From the NCBI RefSeq assembly GCF_900096945.1, contig NZ_FMKA01000003.1, forward strand, positions 1 to 64,000: a stretch of DNA of 64,000 nucleotides, read 5' to 3'. Shown here piece after piece: positions 25,328-34,201 of this stretch (position 1 is its first letter; each line of letters opens with the position of its first letter). The translations under genes and the position numbers were made by a program. Under the pieces are notes generated by a model. The model did no database searches and was not told where the DNA came from. It saw only the letters and a program-made list of their open reading frames with translations. The stretch comes from Anaerobium acetethylicum. GTDB lineage: Bacteria; Bacillota; Clostridia; Lachnospirales; Lachnospiraceae.

Positions 25328-26746
25328 CTAGAGCGGCAGCATTTTGATTTCTGCGCCTTCTCTTACGAATTGGCTGTATTTCCTTTCATCCCTTATAAAG
25401 AGCATGGAATCAGAAATCACAAGCCTTGTTCCCGGATATATGGTACCGCTGGCCTTTATTCTTGCATCTGTATCCCTGGCCAGGATACCGCTTATCTTCT
25501 CTATCTCGTTTTTATTTTCCTCATAGCTGATTTCTATTCCACGGAAGACCTCTGCAAGTTTACGTATATCCTGCATTTTGTCAGACGCAATTTTTTCTCC
25601 CATTCCAAGTTTTTTTCTGAATGCCGATAAAATCGGCATCATCCTGGCAAGTTCCTTCTCCTGATTTCGGACTTCCTTCTTCAGCTCCTGATACTGTTCC
25701 TTCATCAGTGGGTCTGCACCGACTTCGATCACTGTATCCGAACCCATCGGGGAACCCAGCGTATTCGCTTTTACCAGATTTGCAGCCCTTACCATTCCGC
25801 CGATGATATAGCCTTTCCGTCCTTCTACACAGATTTCACCCTTTGAAGAGACCCTGCTGTGGAGTATTGCTTCTGCAATGACGTCGCCTTGTGCTGTTGC
25901 CTGGGCACTCTCAATGAATTTCGTTATGATATTTCCTCCTGCATAAAGGCTTCCTTTGCCCATGCCCTGTATACCGCGCCTGAGTACTATGTGTCCTTTT
26001 GCTTCAAGAGCTGCTGCCTCTACAAATCCCCTGACCTCAATGTTTCCGGCTGCACTGACTTTGAATCCGCTTCTGACATTTCCATACACCACAACGCTTC
26101 CTTCGTAAATGATATCGCCGGTGGAGGTATCCACATCGCCTTTCACTTCATAGACATCAGATACAAGAACCTTGCCATCTATCAGGGATACATGTCCGCT
26201 TACATCTGACACGATCGACAGTTTATCTTCGGAAAGCGATATATTCCTTCCGAATCTGAGCATCTTCTTTTTCGCTTCCCTGGGCTTCAATATTTCCCCA
26301 TAAATGTTCTGTCCTGGCTGCCCGGGTGTTTCCTTTATTAAAACAGCAAGCACCTCGCCCTTTTCAACATGACTGATATTATTGAGCTGGTGGAAATCAA
26401 CAGTACCGTCATCATTGAGTTTTGGCCTTGCCTTCAGTTCTCTATTGAAATGATACCTTATTTCTGCATCCTTTCCTTTTACCGGTTCGGTTCCTTTTGC
26501 CACGATATACTCTGCAGAGTAGTCCCTCTCCTTCAAAAAGCTTTCTATTGCCGGAATGTCTATACCATGCCTGATTTCTTTCGAAGCCAGATAGTCCGTT
26601 ATTTCTGACAGGGTCAGCCTCTGTCCCTGCTCAGATGGCGGGTAAAATCTTGCCGTAGCCTTCATTTTATCAGATGAAACTTCTATTTTCAGCATTTCAT
26701 CCTGATTCTGTCCCAGATCTCCGTTCGTCTGCCCCATATTCTGCAC
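25328..26746 (-). CDS. FapA (DUF342) family protein, 472 aa
   Basis: A FapA domain fills most of the protein: VEKGEVLAVLIKETPGQPGQNIYGE (about 130-155) and a right-handed beta-helix of short glycine-rich turns (GDVDTSTGDIIYEGSVVVYGNV..., GNIEVRGFVEAA, GHIVLRRGIQGM, GGNIITKFI...). This is followed by a coiled coil (about 345-380) and a short beta C-terminus. FapA-domain proteins occur in flagellar operons of Clostridia and Bacilli but have no settled role; polymer-like scaffolding or polarity functions have been proposed for related bactofilin-like beta-helices. Directly after sigD. Confidence 0.85.
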   Translation of the reverse strand: MQNMGQTNGDLGQNQDEMLKIEVSSDKMKATARFYPPSEQGQRLTLSEITDYLASKEIRHGIDIPAIESFLKERDYSAEYIVAKGTEPVKGKDAEIRYHFNRELKARPKLNDDGTVDFHQLNNISHVEKGEVLAVLIKETPGQPGQNIYGEILKPREAKKKMLRFGRNISLSEDKLSIVSDVSGHVSLIDGKVLVSDVYEVKGDVDTSTGDIIYEGSVVVYGNVRSGFKVSAAGNIEVRGFVEAAALEAKGHIVLRRGIQGMGKGSLYAGGNIITKFIESAQATAQGDVIAEAILHSRVSSKGEICVEGRKGYIIGGMVRAANLVKANTLGSPMGSDTVIEVGADPLMKEQYQELKKEVRNQEKELARMMPILSAFRKKLGMGEKIASDKMQDIRKLAEVFRGIEISYEENKNEIEKISGILARDTDARIKASGTIYPGTRLVISDSMLFIRDERKYSQFVREGAEIKMLPL

Positions 26747-26749
26747 TCC

Positions 26750-27529
26750 TTATATGCTGTTCAGTATGCCCATATAGCTTCCCATTTTCTGTTTCATCTT
26801 CTGCAGAGCCTTCGTATGGAGCTGTGAAATCCTCGATTCAGATACTTCAAGCACCTTGCTGATTTCCTTGAGCGTCATATCTTCATAATAATACAGAAGA
26901 ATCACCTTCTTTTCCTTCTCGGTGAGAAGTTCCAGGGACTGGGCAAGGGTTTCCTTCAATTCGCTGCTCTCCACGATTTTTTCCGGCTGTTCGAAATGCG
27001 AGGATTTTCCGCCTTCATAAGGTATGTCGCTACCCTGCTCGAGATATTCGTTCAGTGATACCAGATTTGTTATTTTCATCTGGGACTTCCAGTTCAGCAG
27101 CTCATCCTGGGATATTTCCAGCTTTGCTGCCACTTCTTCATTTGTGGCGGACTTTCCGGATTCAGCCTCGATCATTCTGTTCGCTGCATCAATCTTCTTC
27201 TGTTTCTGTCTCAGCGTCCTCGGTATCCAGTCCATCTTACGTATCTGATCCAGTATAGCCCCCCTGATTCTGAGACTTGCGTAAGTTTCAAATTTCACAG
27301 CCTTTGTATAATCAAACTTGTCTATTGCATCAATGAGGCCAAATATTCCATATCCAACCAGGTCGTCATACTCAACATTATAGCCCAGATACATGCTGAG
27401 CCTTCCTGCTACCAGTTTAACAAGAGGGGCATATTCAATAATGATTTTTTCTCTTAATTCAGGCGTTCTGCCTTTTGAATAAGCCTCCCATAACTTCTGT
27501 TTCCCCGTTTCGTCCATATTTTCCTCCAT
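26750..27529 (-). CDS. sigD: Flagellar/motility sigma factor, sigma-28 (FliA/SigD/WhiG), 259 aa
   Basis: Directs transcription of late flagellar and chemotaxis genes. Region 2 is clear (YDDLVGYGIFGLIDAIDKFD, then KFETYASLRIRGAILDQIRKMDWIPRTLR, the FliA/SigD signature) and region 4 has LTEKEKKVILLYYYEDMTLKEISKVLEVSESRISQLHTKAL. Position near the end of the fla/che operon matches Bacillus subtilis sigD, where distance from the promoter affects its level. No flgM anti-sigma gene is in the window. Confidence 0.95.
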   Translation of the reverse strand: MEENMDETGKQKLWEAYSKGRTPELREKIIIEYAPLVKLVAGRLSMYLGYNVEYDDLVGYGIFGLIDAIDKFDYTKAVKFETYASLRIRGAILDQIRKMDWIPRTLRQKQKKIDAANRMIEAESGKSATNEEVAAKLEISQDELLNWKSQMKITNLVSLNEYLEQGSDIPYEGGKSSHFEQPEKIVESSELKETLAQSLELLTEKEKKVILLYYYEDMTLKEISKVLEVSESRISQLHTKALQKMKQKMGSYMGILNSI

Positions 27530-27550
27530 TCGGCCTGATGCCTTTCCTGT

Positions 27551-27781
27551 TTATTTTTCCGTCTCCTCCTCTGATGTCTCTTCCTGGTCTTTGTTGTTAT
27601 CTGTGTTTATCGTTCGCTCAACCACTATTTTTACAATACATCCCAATACATAGAAAACCAGCAGCACCATAAAAAGCGTTGTCAGGAATGTCATTGTGTT
27701 TACTTTTTGAAATGCTGTAACAATACATGTAATAAGCCCTGCAATCAGCATGATTATGGCCGGTATCTGTCTTGTATTCAT
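27551..27781 (-). CDS. Small two-helix membrane protein between cheD and sigD, 76 aa
   Basis: Two hydrophobic segments (about 8-23 and 30-52) with a short loop, then a charged acidic tail (NKDQEETSEEETEK). No family recognised. It is tightly packed in the motility operon (21-22 bp gaps on both sides), so it is very probably translated and related to motility. It could be a membrane partner of SigD or CheD, but nothing in the sequence shows this. Confidence 0.75.
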   Translation of the reverse strand: MNTRQIPAIIMLIAGLITCIVTAFQKVNTMTFLTTLFMVLLVFYVLGCIVKIVVERTINTDNNKDQEETSEEETEK

Positions 27782-27802
27782 CCTGTCCTCCTCAACATAT
27801 CC

Positions 27803-28294
27803 TTATATTGATTTCGGCGGTCTCCCAACGGATTTGACCTTCAATTCCCCCGAAGCGGAATGGAATTCTATCGTCCTGCCATAGTTATCCCCTATATCTT
27901 CAGCCAAAACAGCTATGCCTAGTTCCCGCAGCTTCATCTTTGTAGCCTCTACATTCCGTAAGCCGATTTTCATCATATCGCTTTGTCTGCTGAAAGCAAA
28001 CATCTGGGCTCCGCCCGCAATCTTTGCTACGAGTCTTCTTTTTACCGCACCCGACTCCACCATAGCCTCTACCAGCCCGGTAATTCCCGTGTCGGCAAAT
28101 TTCGCCTTGTTCCTGTTGTTACTGATTTTTGTGCTGTCCGGCAGCATCACATGGGCGAGGCCCGCAACCCTTGATACCGGATCATAAAGTGCGATGCCTA
28201 CGCACGAACCCAGCCCCAGCGTAGTAATCGCTTCCGGATAAGGACAGACTTTGTAATCTGCCATCCCTACTTTGATCATCTCGTTCATTTTCAC
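27803..28294 (-). CDS. cheD: Chemoreceptor glutamine deamidase CheD, 163 aa
   Basis: Deamidates receptor glutamines and binds CheC, linking receptor state to CheY-P removal. Catalytic Cys31 in TTLGLGSCVGIALYDP and His48 in AGLAHVMLP are both present, followed by GGAQMF and the C-terminal substrate-like region. Length is normal. Lies 12 bp after cheC, its usual partner in Firmicutes. Confidence 0.96.
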   Translation of the reverse strand: MKMNEMIKVGMADYKVCPYPEAITTLGLGSCVGIALYDPVSRVAGLAHVMLPDSTKISNNRNKAKFADTGITGLVEAMVESGAVKRRLVAKIAGGAQMFAFSRQSDMMKIGLRNVEATKMKLRELGIAVLAEDIGDNYGRTIEFHSASGELKVKSVGRPPKSI

Positions 28295-28306
28295 TTTACC
28301 ACCCTG

Positions 28307-28921
28307 TTATAGACCCAGAGCTTCCAGAATCCTGTCGTAGGATGCCAGCTCCGGAATAAGAATGAAATACCCGCTGATCATCATTTTTGCTGATATGCAG
28401 GTCTCAATAAGCAGTGCCTTGTCGCCGGTTTTTCCAAATTCAATTGCCGGTACGCTGAGAATTGCTCCGGCCATATCTATACTGATATAGGGAACCGATG
28501 CTGTAATTGTCAGATTGGTAAGGGCCGACAGGGATGACAGATATGCACCTGCAATTATATTCCCTGCCTCCTGCAGTGCTGATAAATCCATTGCAGAAAA
28601 TGTGTTCCCCGCTGGTTTTTCCCTGCCCATAAGCTGGTCTGCAAGGCGGTGGGCCGAAGCCTCTTTTAACAGGAACATCATGCTTCCTGCCACATCGCCC
28701 TCCAACAGCAAATAGATTCCCACAACGATCTCTTCTTCGCTGCAGACCACAGAGGTAAGCTGATCGAATCCTGTCATTGCAACCTTCGGAATCTTCATGT
28801 CTATCCTCATGTTCAGAAGCTTTGCAAGAGCCGTGGTTGCATTCCCGGCTCCGATATTGCCTATTTCCTTAAGCACATCAAAATAAACCGAATCCATGTT
28901 ATCCAAATCGACTTTTGGCAT
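28307..28921 (-). CDS. cheC: CheY-P phosphatase CheC, 204 aa
   Basis: Dephosphorylates CheY-P; stimulated by CheD. Both pseudo-symmetric active-site helices are intact: EIGNIGAGNA with Glu19 and Asn22, and EAGNIIAGAY with Glu118 and Asn121. Length and order cheA-cheW-cheC-cheD equal Bacillus subtilis. Confidence 0.96.
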   Translation of the reverse strand: MPKVDLDNMDSVYFDVLKEIGNIGAGNATTALAKLLNMRIDMKIPKVAMTGFDQLTSVVCSEEEIVVGIYLLLEGDVAGSMMFLLKEASAHRLADQLMGREKPAGNTFSAMDLSALQEAGNIIAGAYLSSLSALTNLTITASVPYISIDMAGAILSVPAIEFGKTGDKALLIETCISAKMMISGYFILIPELASYDRILEALGL

Positions 28922-28942
28922 TTGCCGCGCCTCCCTGTTTAT

Positions 28943-29389
28943 CTAGTCTGAAATAACGGCACTGATGTCAAATAGCGAAATCAGTTCATCATTATGCTTC
29001 CCTACTCCGTTTATGAATGAGCTCCTGCCTTCAGCAGAAACGCACATCTGTCTGTCCACATCGGCATCTTCGAGAGTTACTACTTCCCTTACCTCGTCTA
29101 CAATGACACCAACTGCTCCCTGCTGCTCAGGTTCAAGAATAATGATCCTGGTTTCATTTGTAAACTCATCTTCGGAAAGGCCCATTTTTGTTCTGATGCT
29201 CATAACCGGCACGATTTCTCCTCTGAGATTGATCACCCCTCTGAAATAATGCTGAGCCTTCGGGACTCTGGTGATTTTCTGCATGCGCACAATGTTATCC
29301 ACGTATTTAATATCAAAACCGTACTGTTCATCTTCAATCCTGACGACGATGTACTGAATCGGTCCTGATTCTGCTTTATTTTCTTCCAT
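28943..29389 (-). CDS. cheW: Chemotaxis coupling protein CheW, 148 aa
   Basis: SH3-like adaptor that joins receptors to CheA. YIVVRIEDEQYGFDIKYVDNIVR, the VINLRGEIVPVMSIRTKMGL motif (about 52-71) and VDEVREVVTL are standard CheW features. Starts 11 bp after cheA. Confidence 0.96.
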   Translation of the reverse strand: MEENKAESGPIQYIVVRIEDEQYGFDIKYVDNIVRMQKITRVPKAQHYFRGVINLRGEIVPVMSIRTKMGLSEDEFTNETRIIILEPEQQGAVGVIVDEVREVVTLEDADVDRQMCVSAEGRSSFINGVGKHNDELISLFDISAVISD

Positions 29390-29400
29390 TCCGGCACCCC

Positions 29401-31449
29401 CTATACTAAAGTATTGACATCAAGGATCAGCGCTACTTCTCCATCGCCGAGAATGGTTGCTCCGCTGATCAGCTTGCTGTTTCTGATATATTTTCCAATC
29501 GGCTTGATTACGATTTCCTGCTGTCCTATAAGGCTGTCAACAACCAGCCCTGCGAATCTGTCGCCCTTCTTGATGATGACGACAGTCATATTTTCCTGCG
29601 CCTCTTCTACAGCTCCGGTTTCCAATATACCGTTCATCCGTACGACCGGGATTACAGCTCCCCTGAGATGGATTACTTCCCTTCCCTGTACATGCCTGAT
29701 ATCAGACACCGGTATATCTTCTATGGTCTGGATCGTTCCCAATGGAATCGCATACTTTTCTTTTGCGACCTCCACCATAAGCGCCTGTATGATCGCCAGG
29801 GTAAGTGGAAGCCTTATGATAAATTTACTTCCTTCTCCAAGAACGCTTCTGACCTCGACGTCCCCCCCAAGGCTCTCTATTTTTGACTTGACCACATCAA
29901 GTCCGACACCTCTGCCTGAAATATCCGAAACTTTTTTCGACATTGAAAAGCTTGGCAGGAACAGCAGGTTTATGATATCCCTGTCGTTCATGGTGTCCGC
30001 CTGTTCTCTGGTAATGGTTCCTCTTTCAACAGCTTTTTCCCTTACGTTCTCAACATCAATCCCATTTCCATCATCCCTTACTTCTATCACCACGTTGTTT
30101 CCGTCCTGATAGGCATCCAGAAAAATAGCTCCCTGTTCATTCTTTCCCCGGGCGATACGTTTTTCTCCAGATTCCAGTCCGTGATCGGCTGAGTTTCTCA
30201 GCAGATGCATGAGGGGATCGCCGATCTCATCTATTACCGTTCTGTCCAGTTCGGTATCCTCACCGCTCATATACAGTTCCATTTTTTTGTCCAGCTTCTT
30301 GCTCAGATCCCTGATCATCCTCGGAAAGCGGTTTACAACGCTCTCGATAGGAACCATCCTGACTTTCATCACGGATTCATGGAGATTTGTCGTAACCCTT
30401 TCCAGGTATTCAATCTGATCACGAAAACCATTACGGCCTCTGCCTGAATCAGTGGAATCGGCCGACACGATGCTGTTTTTTGCAATAATGAGTTCGCTGA
30501 CCAGGTTCATCAGTTCATCCAGTTTCTCTATGTCGACTCTCACTGTGCGGTTTGAAACAGGTTTTCCCTGCTTTTTTGTGGAAACAGCCTGGTTTTTCTG
30601 TTCCTTTGCTTCCCCTGGCTGTTCCTTTTCATTTTCCTTGGTTTCGGCACTTCCGGCTTCGGATACAGAATCAGATTTGAGTTCGATTTTGCCTCCTGTT
30701 GCTTTTGCAATTTCCGAAACGTTTTCAACAGCCTTGATTATTTTTTCAACCGGATGCTCTGAAATCACAAGCAGGCTGAAATCAAAATCGAATTTTTCAT
30801 CTTCGATATCATCTACGCCTGGCTCTGCTCTGACAATTTCACCAAGTTCTTCTATTGCCTTAAACACAAGAAACGCTCTGGCCGCTTTCAGCACGCAGCT
30901 TTCCTGTACATAAACAGTCAGACCGTATACATTCATTCCCTGGCTGACAGCCTCATCGAATGCATGCATCTCATAATCCGCAATTTTGATGCTTCTGTAT
31001 TTGTTTTCATCAGAAGCCGGTGCTGCAGTTTTTCCTGCTGTTTTCGCTATAACCGCCGCAGTGCTTTCGCCGCCGAGCAGCCGGTTCAGTTCTCCGACGA
31101 TCTTTTCATTATCGTCAGTTCCCTCGTCCGATGTCTGCTGGATATTTTCCAGATATGCTTCAAGGGCATCCAGGCACTGAAAAAGCACATCGACCAGTTC
31201 TGCAGTCACGCTCATCTTTCCGTTCCTGATTTCAGACAGCACATTTTCCATATCATGGGTCAGCCGCTGCATCCTCTTATAGCCCATAGTGCCTGCCATC
31301 CCTTTAAGGGAATGGGCAGCACGGAAGATTTCGTTTATCGTATCCTTATTATCAGGCTCCTTCTCTATAATGAGCAGGTGCTCGTTCAGACTCTGTAAAT
31401 GTTCTTTTGTTTCATCGATAAAAATTTCCAAATACTGGCTAACATCCAT
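29401..31449 (-). CDS. cheA: Chemotaxis histidine kinase CheA, 682 aa
   Basis: Receptor-controlled kinase feeding CheY and CheB. Order seen: HPt domain with phospho-acceptor His46 in RAAHSLKGMAG, P2-like CheY-binding region (about 155-260), a K/E/Q-rich linker, dimerisation P3 (RVDIEKLDELMNLVSELIIAKN), ATPase P4 (NSADHGLE, DDGNGID, SGRGVGLDVV) and a C-terminal CheW-like P5. The ATG at 31449 follows GGGGG and gives the typical MDVSQYLEIFIDE start; ATGs at 31455 and 31467 are possible. It overlaps cheB by 11 bp. Confidence 0.96.
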   Translation of the reverse strand: MDVSQYLEIFIDETKEHLQSLNEHLLIIEKEPDNKDTINEIFRAAHSLKGMAGTMGYKRMQRLTHDMENVLSEIRNGKMSVTAELVDVLFQCLDALEAYLENIQQTSDEGTDDNEKIVGELNRLLGGESTAAVIAKTAGKTAAPASDENKYRSIKIADYEMHAFDEAVSQGMNVYGLTVYVQESCVLKAARAFLVFKAIEELGEIVRAEPGVDDIEDEKFDFDFSLLVISEHPVEKIIKAVENVSEIAKATGGKIELKSDSVSEAGSAETKENEKEQPGEAKEQKNQAVSTKKQGKPVSNRTVRVDIEKLDELMNLVSELIIAKNSIVSADSTDSGRGRNGFRDQIEYLERVTTNLHESVMKVRMVPIESVVNRFPRMIRDLSKKLDKKMELYMSGEDTELDRTVIDEIGDPLMHLLRNSADHGLESGEKRIARGKNEQGAIFLDAYQDGNNVVIEVRDDGNGIDVENVREKAVERGTITREQADTMNDRDIINLLFLPSFSMSKKVSDISGRGVGLDVVKSKIESLGGDVEVRSVLGEGSKFIIRLPLTLAIIQALMVEVAKEKYAIPLGTIQTIEDIPVSDIRHVQGREVIHLRGAVIPVVRMNGILETGAVEEAQENMTVVIIKKGDRFAGLVVDSLIGQQEIVIKPIGKYIRNSKLISGATILGDGEVALILDVNTLV

Positions 31450-32524
31450 TTTCATGTACCCCCACATTCTTCATAATTGATTCAGATAATTTGTCGAGCG
31501 GCACTACTGCATCTGCAAGACAGGCATCTGCTATTGCCTTGGGCATTCCATATACAACGCTTGTCGCTTCGTCCTGGGCTATGACATAGGTGCTTTTTCC
31601 CGTGCTGAGTCTGCGTATGCCTTCAGTTCCGTCGCTGCCCATTCCTGTCATCACCACACAGATGATTTCATCGAAACCGCAGTCCAGAAGCGATTCGTAC
31701 ATCAGGTTTGCGCATGGCCTGAGTCCTCCGACAGGAGCGTCCTTCGTGAGCAGGACCCTGTGCCTTTTCATACCGTCCCTGGCGATTTTCATATGCATTC
31801 CGCCGGGTGCTATGTATGCGCATCCATTTTCTATCATTTCCCCATCCTCTGCTTCCTTCACCCTGATCCGGCTCATTTCGTTAAGGCGCAGGGCAAGGGA
31901 ATTGGTAAATCCGGGGGGCATATGCTGTACAATCAGTATGCCGGCATCTATATCAGCGGGAATCAGCGGCAGGACCGACTGTAAAGACCTTGGGCCTCCA
32001 GTGGAACAGGCAAGGGCCACAACCCTGGATCCTCCGGCTTCAGCGGTGTTTCTGCTGACCTCCGTATCCTTCAGGGCCCGCACTGTCTTTCTGCAGACAG
32101 GCTCCTGAGACTTCTCACCAGAACGGGGCATTACTGCTGCCGCAAGCATCTCGAGCAGTGCCTGCTTAAAGCCGATGCCTCTGGCTTCCAGGTAATTTCC
32201 CGGCTTGGTGACGAAATCAAAAGCTCCAAGTTCAAGGGCTCTGATTGTTTCTGCCGCACCTTCTCTGGTCAGTGTACTGACCATTACGATCCTGGCCTTC
32301 ATCTTGTTTTTCTGAAGCTGTTCTAATAGTTCAAGCCCTGTCATCCTGGGCATATTGATGTCAAGCAGGACGGCATCGTATTCCTTTTCAATCAGCAGTT
32401 CAAAAGCCTCGAGCCCGTCTTTTGCCATATCTGCAGTCCGGAACCGTTTATCCGATTCCACAATATCGCTCATGACTCTTCTCATAAGCGCGGAGTCATC
32501 AACAATCAGAATATTTTTTTTCAT
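31439..32524 (-). CDS. cheB: Chemotaxis methylesterase/deamidase CheB, 361 aa
   Basis: N-terminal receiver with Asp55 (VLLDINMPRMTG) and C-terminal methylesterase with catalytic Ser in ALACSTGGPRSLQ, His in VQHMPPGFTNSLA and Asp in VVMTGMGSDGTEG. It removes receptor methyl groups. cheR, the opposing methyltransferase, is not in the window. Lies between the PilZ protein gene and cheA, as in many Clostridia. Confidence 0.96.
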   Translation of the reverse strand: MKKNILIVDDSALMRRVMSDIVESDKRFRTADMAKDGLEAFELLIEKEYDAVLLDINMPRMTGLELLEQLQKNKMKARIVMVSTLTREGAAETIRALELGAFDFVTKPGNYLEARGIGFKQALLEMLAAAVMPRSGEKSQEPVCRKTVRALKDTEVSRNTAEAGGSRVVALACSTGGPRSLQSVLPLIPADIDAGILIVQHMPPGFTNSLALRLNEMSRIRVKEAEDGEMIENGCAYIAPGGMHMKIARDGMKRHRVLLTKDAPVGGLRPCANLMYESLLDCGFDEIICVVMTGMGSDGTEGIRRLSTGKSTYVIAQDEATSVVYGMPKAIADACLADAVVPLDKLSESIMKNVGVHENGC

Positions 32525-32529
32525 ATTTT

Positions 32530-33276
32530 TCAGCTCTTTTCACTCTTGCGGATTTTTCTTTCTTCTTCAAATATATATCGGATAATCGCTTCTCTTTCAT
32601 CACTTACGATCTGTTCAAACTCAATTCTGTTTCCGAAGGACGACTTTCTGTTGGCCGTTTCTTCCGAAAGCAGCACTCTGCCGATTACATGAAACTCCCT
32701 CAGTATAAAATTCTGCTGTATATGAAAGCAGATAGCCATGAGGCTTCCTTTTTCAAGCTGCCGGTCGGTGACCAGATTCATACCGCCTCCGCTTATATCC
32801 ACAATGGTGCCCTGCTCGAATTTTTTTGCGGGAGCTTCCATTTCTTCGGCAATTCCCATCAGCAGGCTTTCCAGGTCCTCCCTGCTGCTTTCCGCCTCCG
32901 TCAGCGGTCTGAAATACGTATTGATGGTGCATCTGAATCTATAATGCTCCCTTCTCTGAAACTTGACAAGGGCTGATATAAGTTTCACAACCAGATAATA
33001 AATATTGCCGCTCCTGTTCCGCTCCACGACTCTTCCAAAGCATCTGTAAAGGCCTTTTTCCGTATAGAAAATCATTTCAAATATCCCGTTTAAAGGCAGA
33101 AGTATGATTCTGCCTCCTTCCATAGGCATGGTGACCTTTATATCTGTTTCGCCTGTGATATCTATTACCTGGCTCTTTAATTTCCGGTTATCGATTTTTA
33201 TTTCTTTGACGTCTCCGTCCCTTCGCACTGCCTTGACTTCTGCTTTGTCCCCTATGGATAGTATGTCTGAAATCAT
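32530..33276 (-). CDS. PilZ domain flagellar brake protein (YcgR/YpfB-like), 248 aa
   Basis: An N-terminal YcgR-N-like domain (about 1-95) is followed by a PilZ domain with the c-di-GMP motifs RREHYR (RxxxR, about 110-115) and DISGGGMNL (about 165-173). Family knowledge: such proteins bind MotA or the switch and slow the motor when c-di-GMP is high. The ATG at 33276 follows AAGGGG at good spacing; a TTG two codons earlier is less likely. Placement between flhG and cheB supports a motility role. Confidence 0.93.
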   Translation of the reverse strand: MISDILSIGDKAEVKAVRRDGDVKEIKIDNRKLKSQVIDITGETDIKVTMPMEGGRIILLPLNGIFEMIFYTEKGLYRCFGRVVERNRSGNIYYLVVKLISALVKFQRREHYRFRCTINTYFRPLTEAESSREDLESLLMGIAEEMEAPAKKFEQGTIVDISGGGMNLVTDRQLEKGSLMAICFHIQQNFILREFHVIGRVLLSEETANRKSSFGNRIEFEQIVSDEREAIIRYIFEEERKIRKSEKS

Positions 33277-33292
33277 AATCAAACCCCTTATT

Positions 33293-34198
33293 CTACATTT
33301 TTCTGTTCATCAGCCCGGCAATGATCTGGACGAAGCCCTGCTGCTGCGGCTGGTTCTGGGTACTTTCTGCAAATACAGAAGCCAGCCGTTCGAAGGCCTT
33401 CGATGATTTTGCCCAGGGGTTCTGGATGCTGATCGGGGTCTGCTGTATGACAGCTCTCGATATATTCCTGTCTTCCGGGACATAACCCAGGAATCCTATT
33501 CTGATATCAAGAAACCTTTTGACCACTGCATTCAGCTTACTGTAAAGAACTGCGCCTTCATGCTCAGACCCGACCCTGTTCGTTACCACACGTATGCTGG
33601 TATTTTCATTGCCAAATCCCGGAGTCCTGTTCAATATCTTAAGGAGCGAGTAGGCGTCCGTTACCGAAGTCGGTTCCGGCGTCACTACCAGCAGGATTTC
33701 AGCGCATGCCGTCAGAAAACTGACGACCGAATCCGATATTCCCGCACCCGTGTCAATAATGATGATATCAGCTATCTCGTCCAGTTCACAGAGGCAGCCT
33801 GCCAGATATTCGATCTGAGGCTTCGTCAGGTTCCCCATGCCGGGAATCCCGGATCCTCCTGATATAAAACCAATGCCCATAGGCCCCTGGGTTATGATGT
33901 CCCTGATGCCTTTTCCTCCGTAGATCAGATCGCTGAAATTATACTTTGGAACAGCCCCGAACATGACCTCTATGTTGGCCAGTCCGAAATCAGCATCGAA
34001 AATGACCACCCTGTGCTGCAGCTTTGTCAGCTGTATGGCAAGATTTATCGATACGTTGGATTTTCCTACTCCGCCCTTCCCGCTTGTGACAGCTATCACC
34101 TTCGCCGGTTTCGGATGATCCTGGTTCTGTATTTTCTTCTGGCTGTTATCCTGTCTGTTCATTTTTATGATAGTTCTAAGCCGTTCTGCCTGATCCAT
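33293..34198 (-). CDS. flhG: FlhG (YlxH/FleN) MinD-like ATPase, 301 aa
   Basis: Controls flagellar number and placement together with FlhF. Deviant Walker A GKGGVGKS at about 40-47, DADFGLANIEVMFG, and IIDTGAGIS are MinD/FlhG marks; the N-terminal QAERLR stretch is the FlhF-activating helix. Starts 3 bp after flhF. Confidence 0.95.
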   Translation of the reverse strand: MDQAERLRTIIKMNRQDNSQKKIQNQDHPKPAKVIAVTSGKGGVGKSNVSINLAIQLTKLQHRVVIFDADFGLANIEVMFGAVPKYNFSDLIYGGKGIRDIITQGPMGIGFISGGSGIPGMGNLTKPQIEYLAGCLCELDEIADIIIIDTGAGISDSVVSFLTACAEILLVVTPEPTSVTDAYSLLKILNRTPGFGNENTSIRVVTNRVGSEHEGAVLYSKLNAVVKRFLDIRIGFLGYVPEDRNISRAVIQQTPISIQNPWAKSSKAFERLASVFAESTQNQPQQQGFVQIIAGLMNRKM

Positions 34199-34201
34199 TG
34201 C

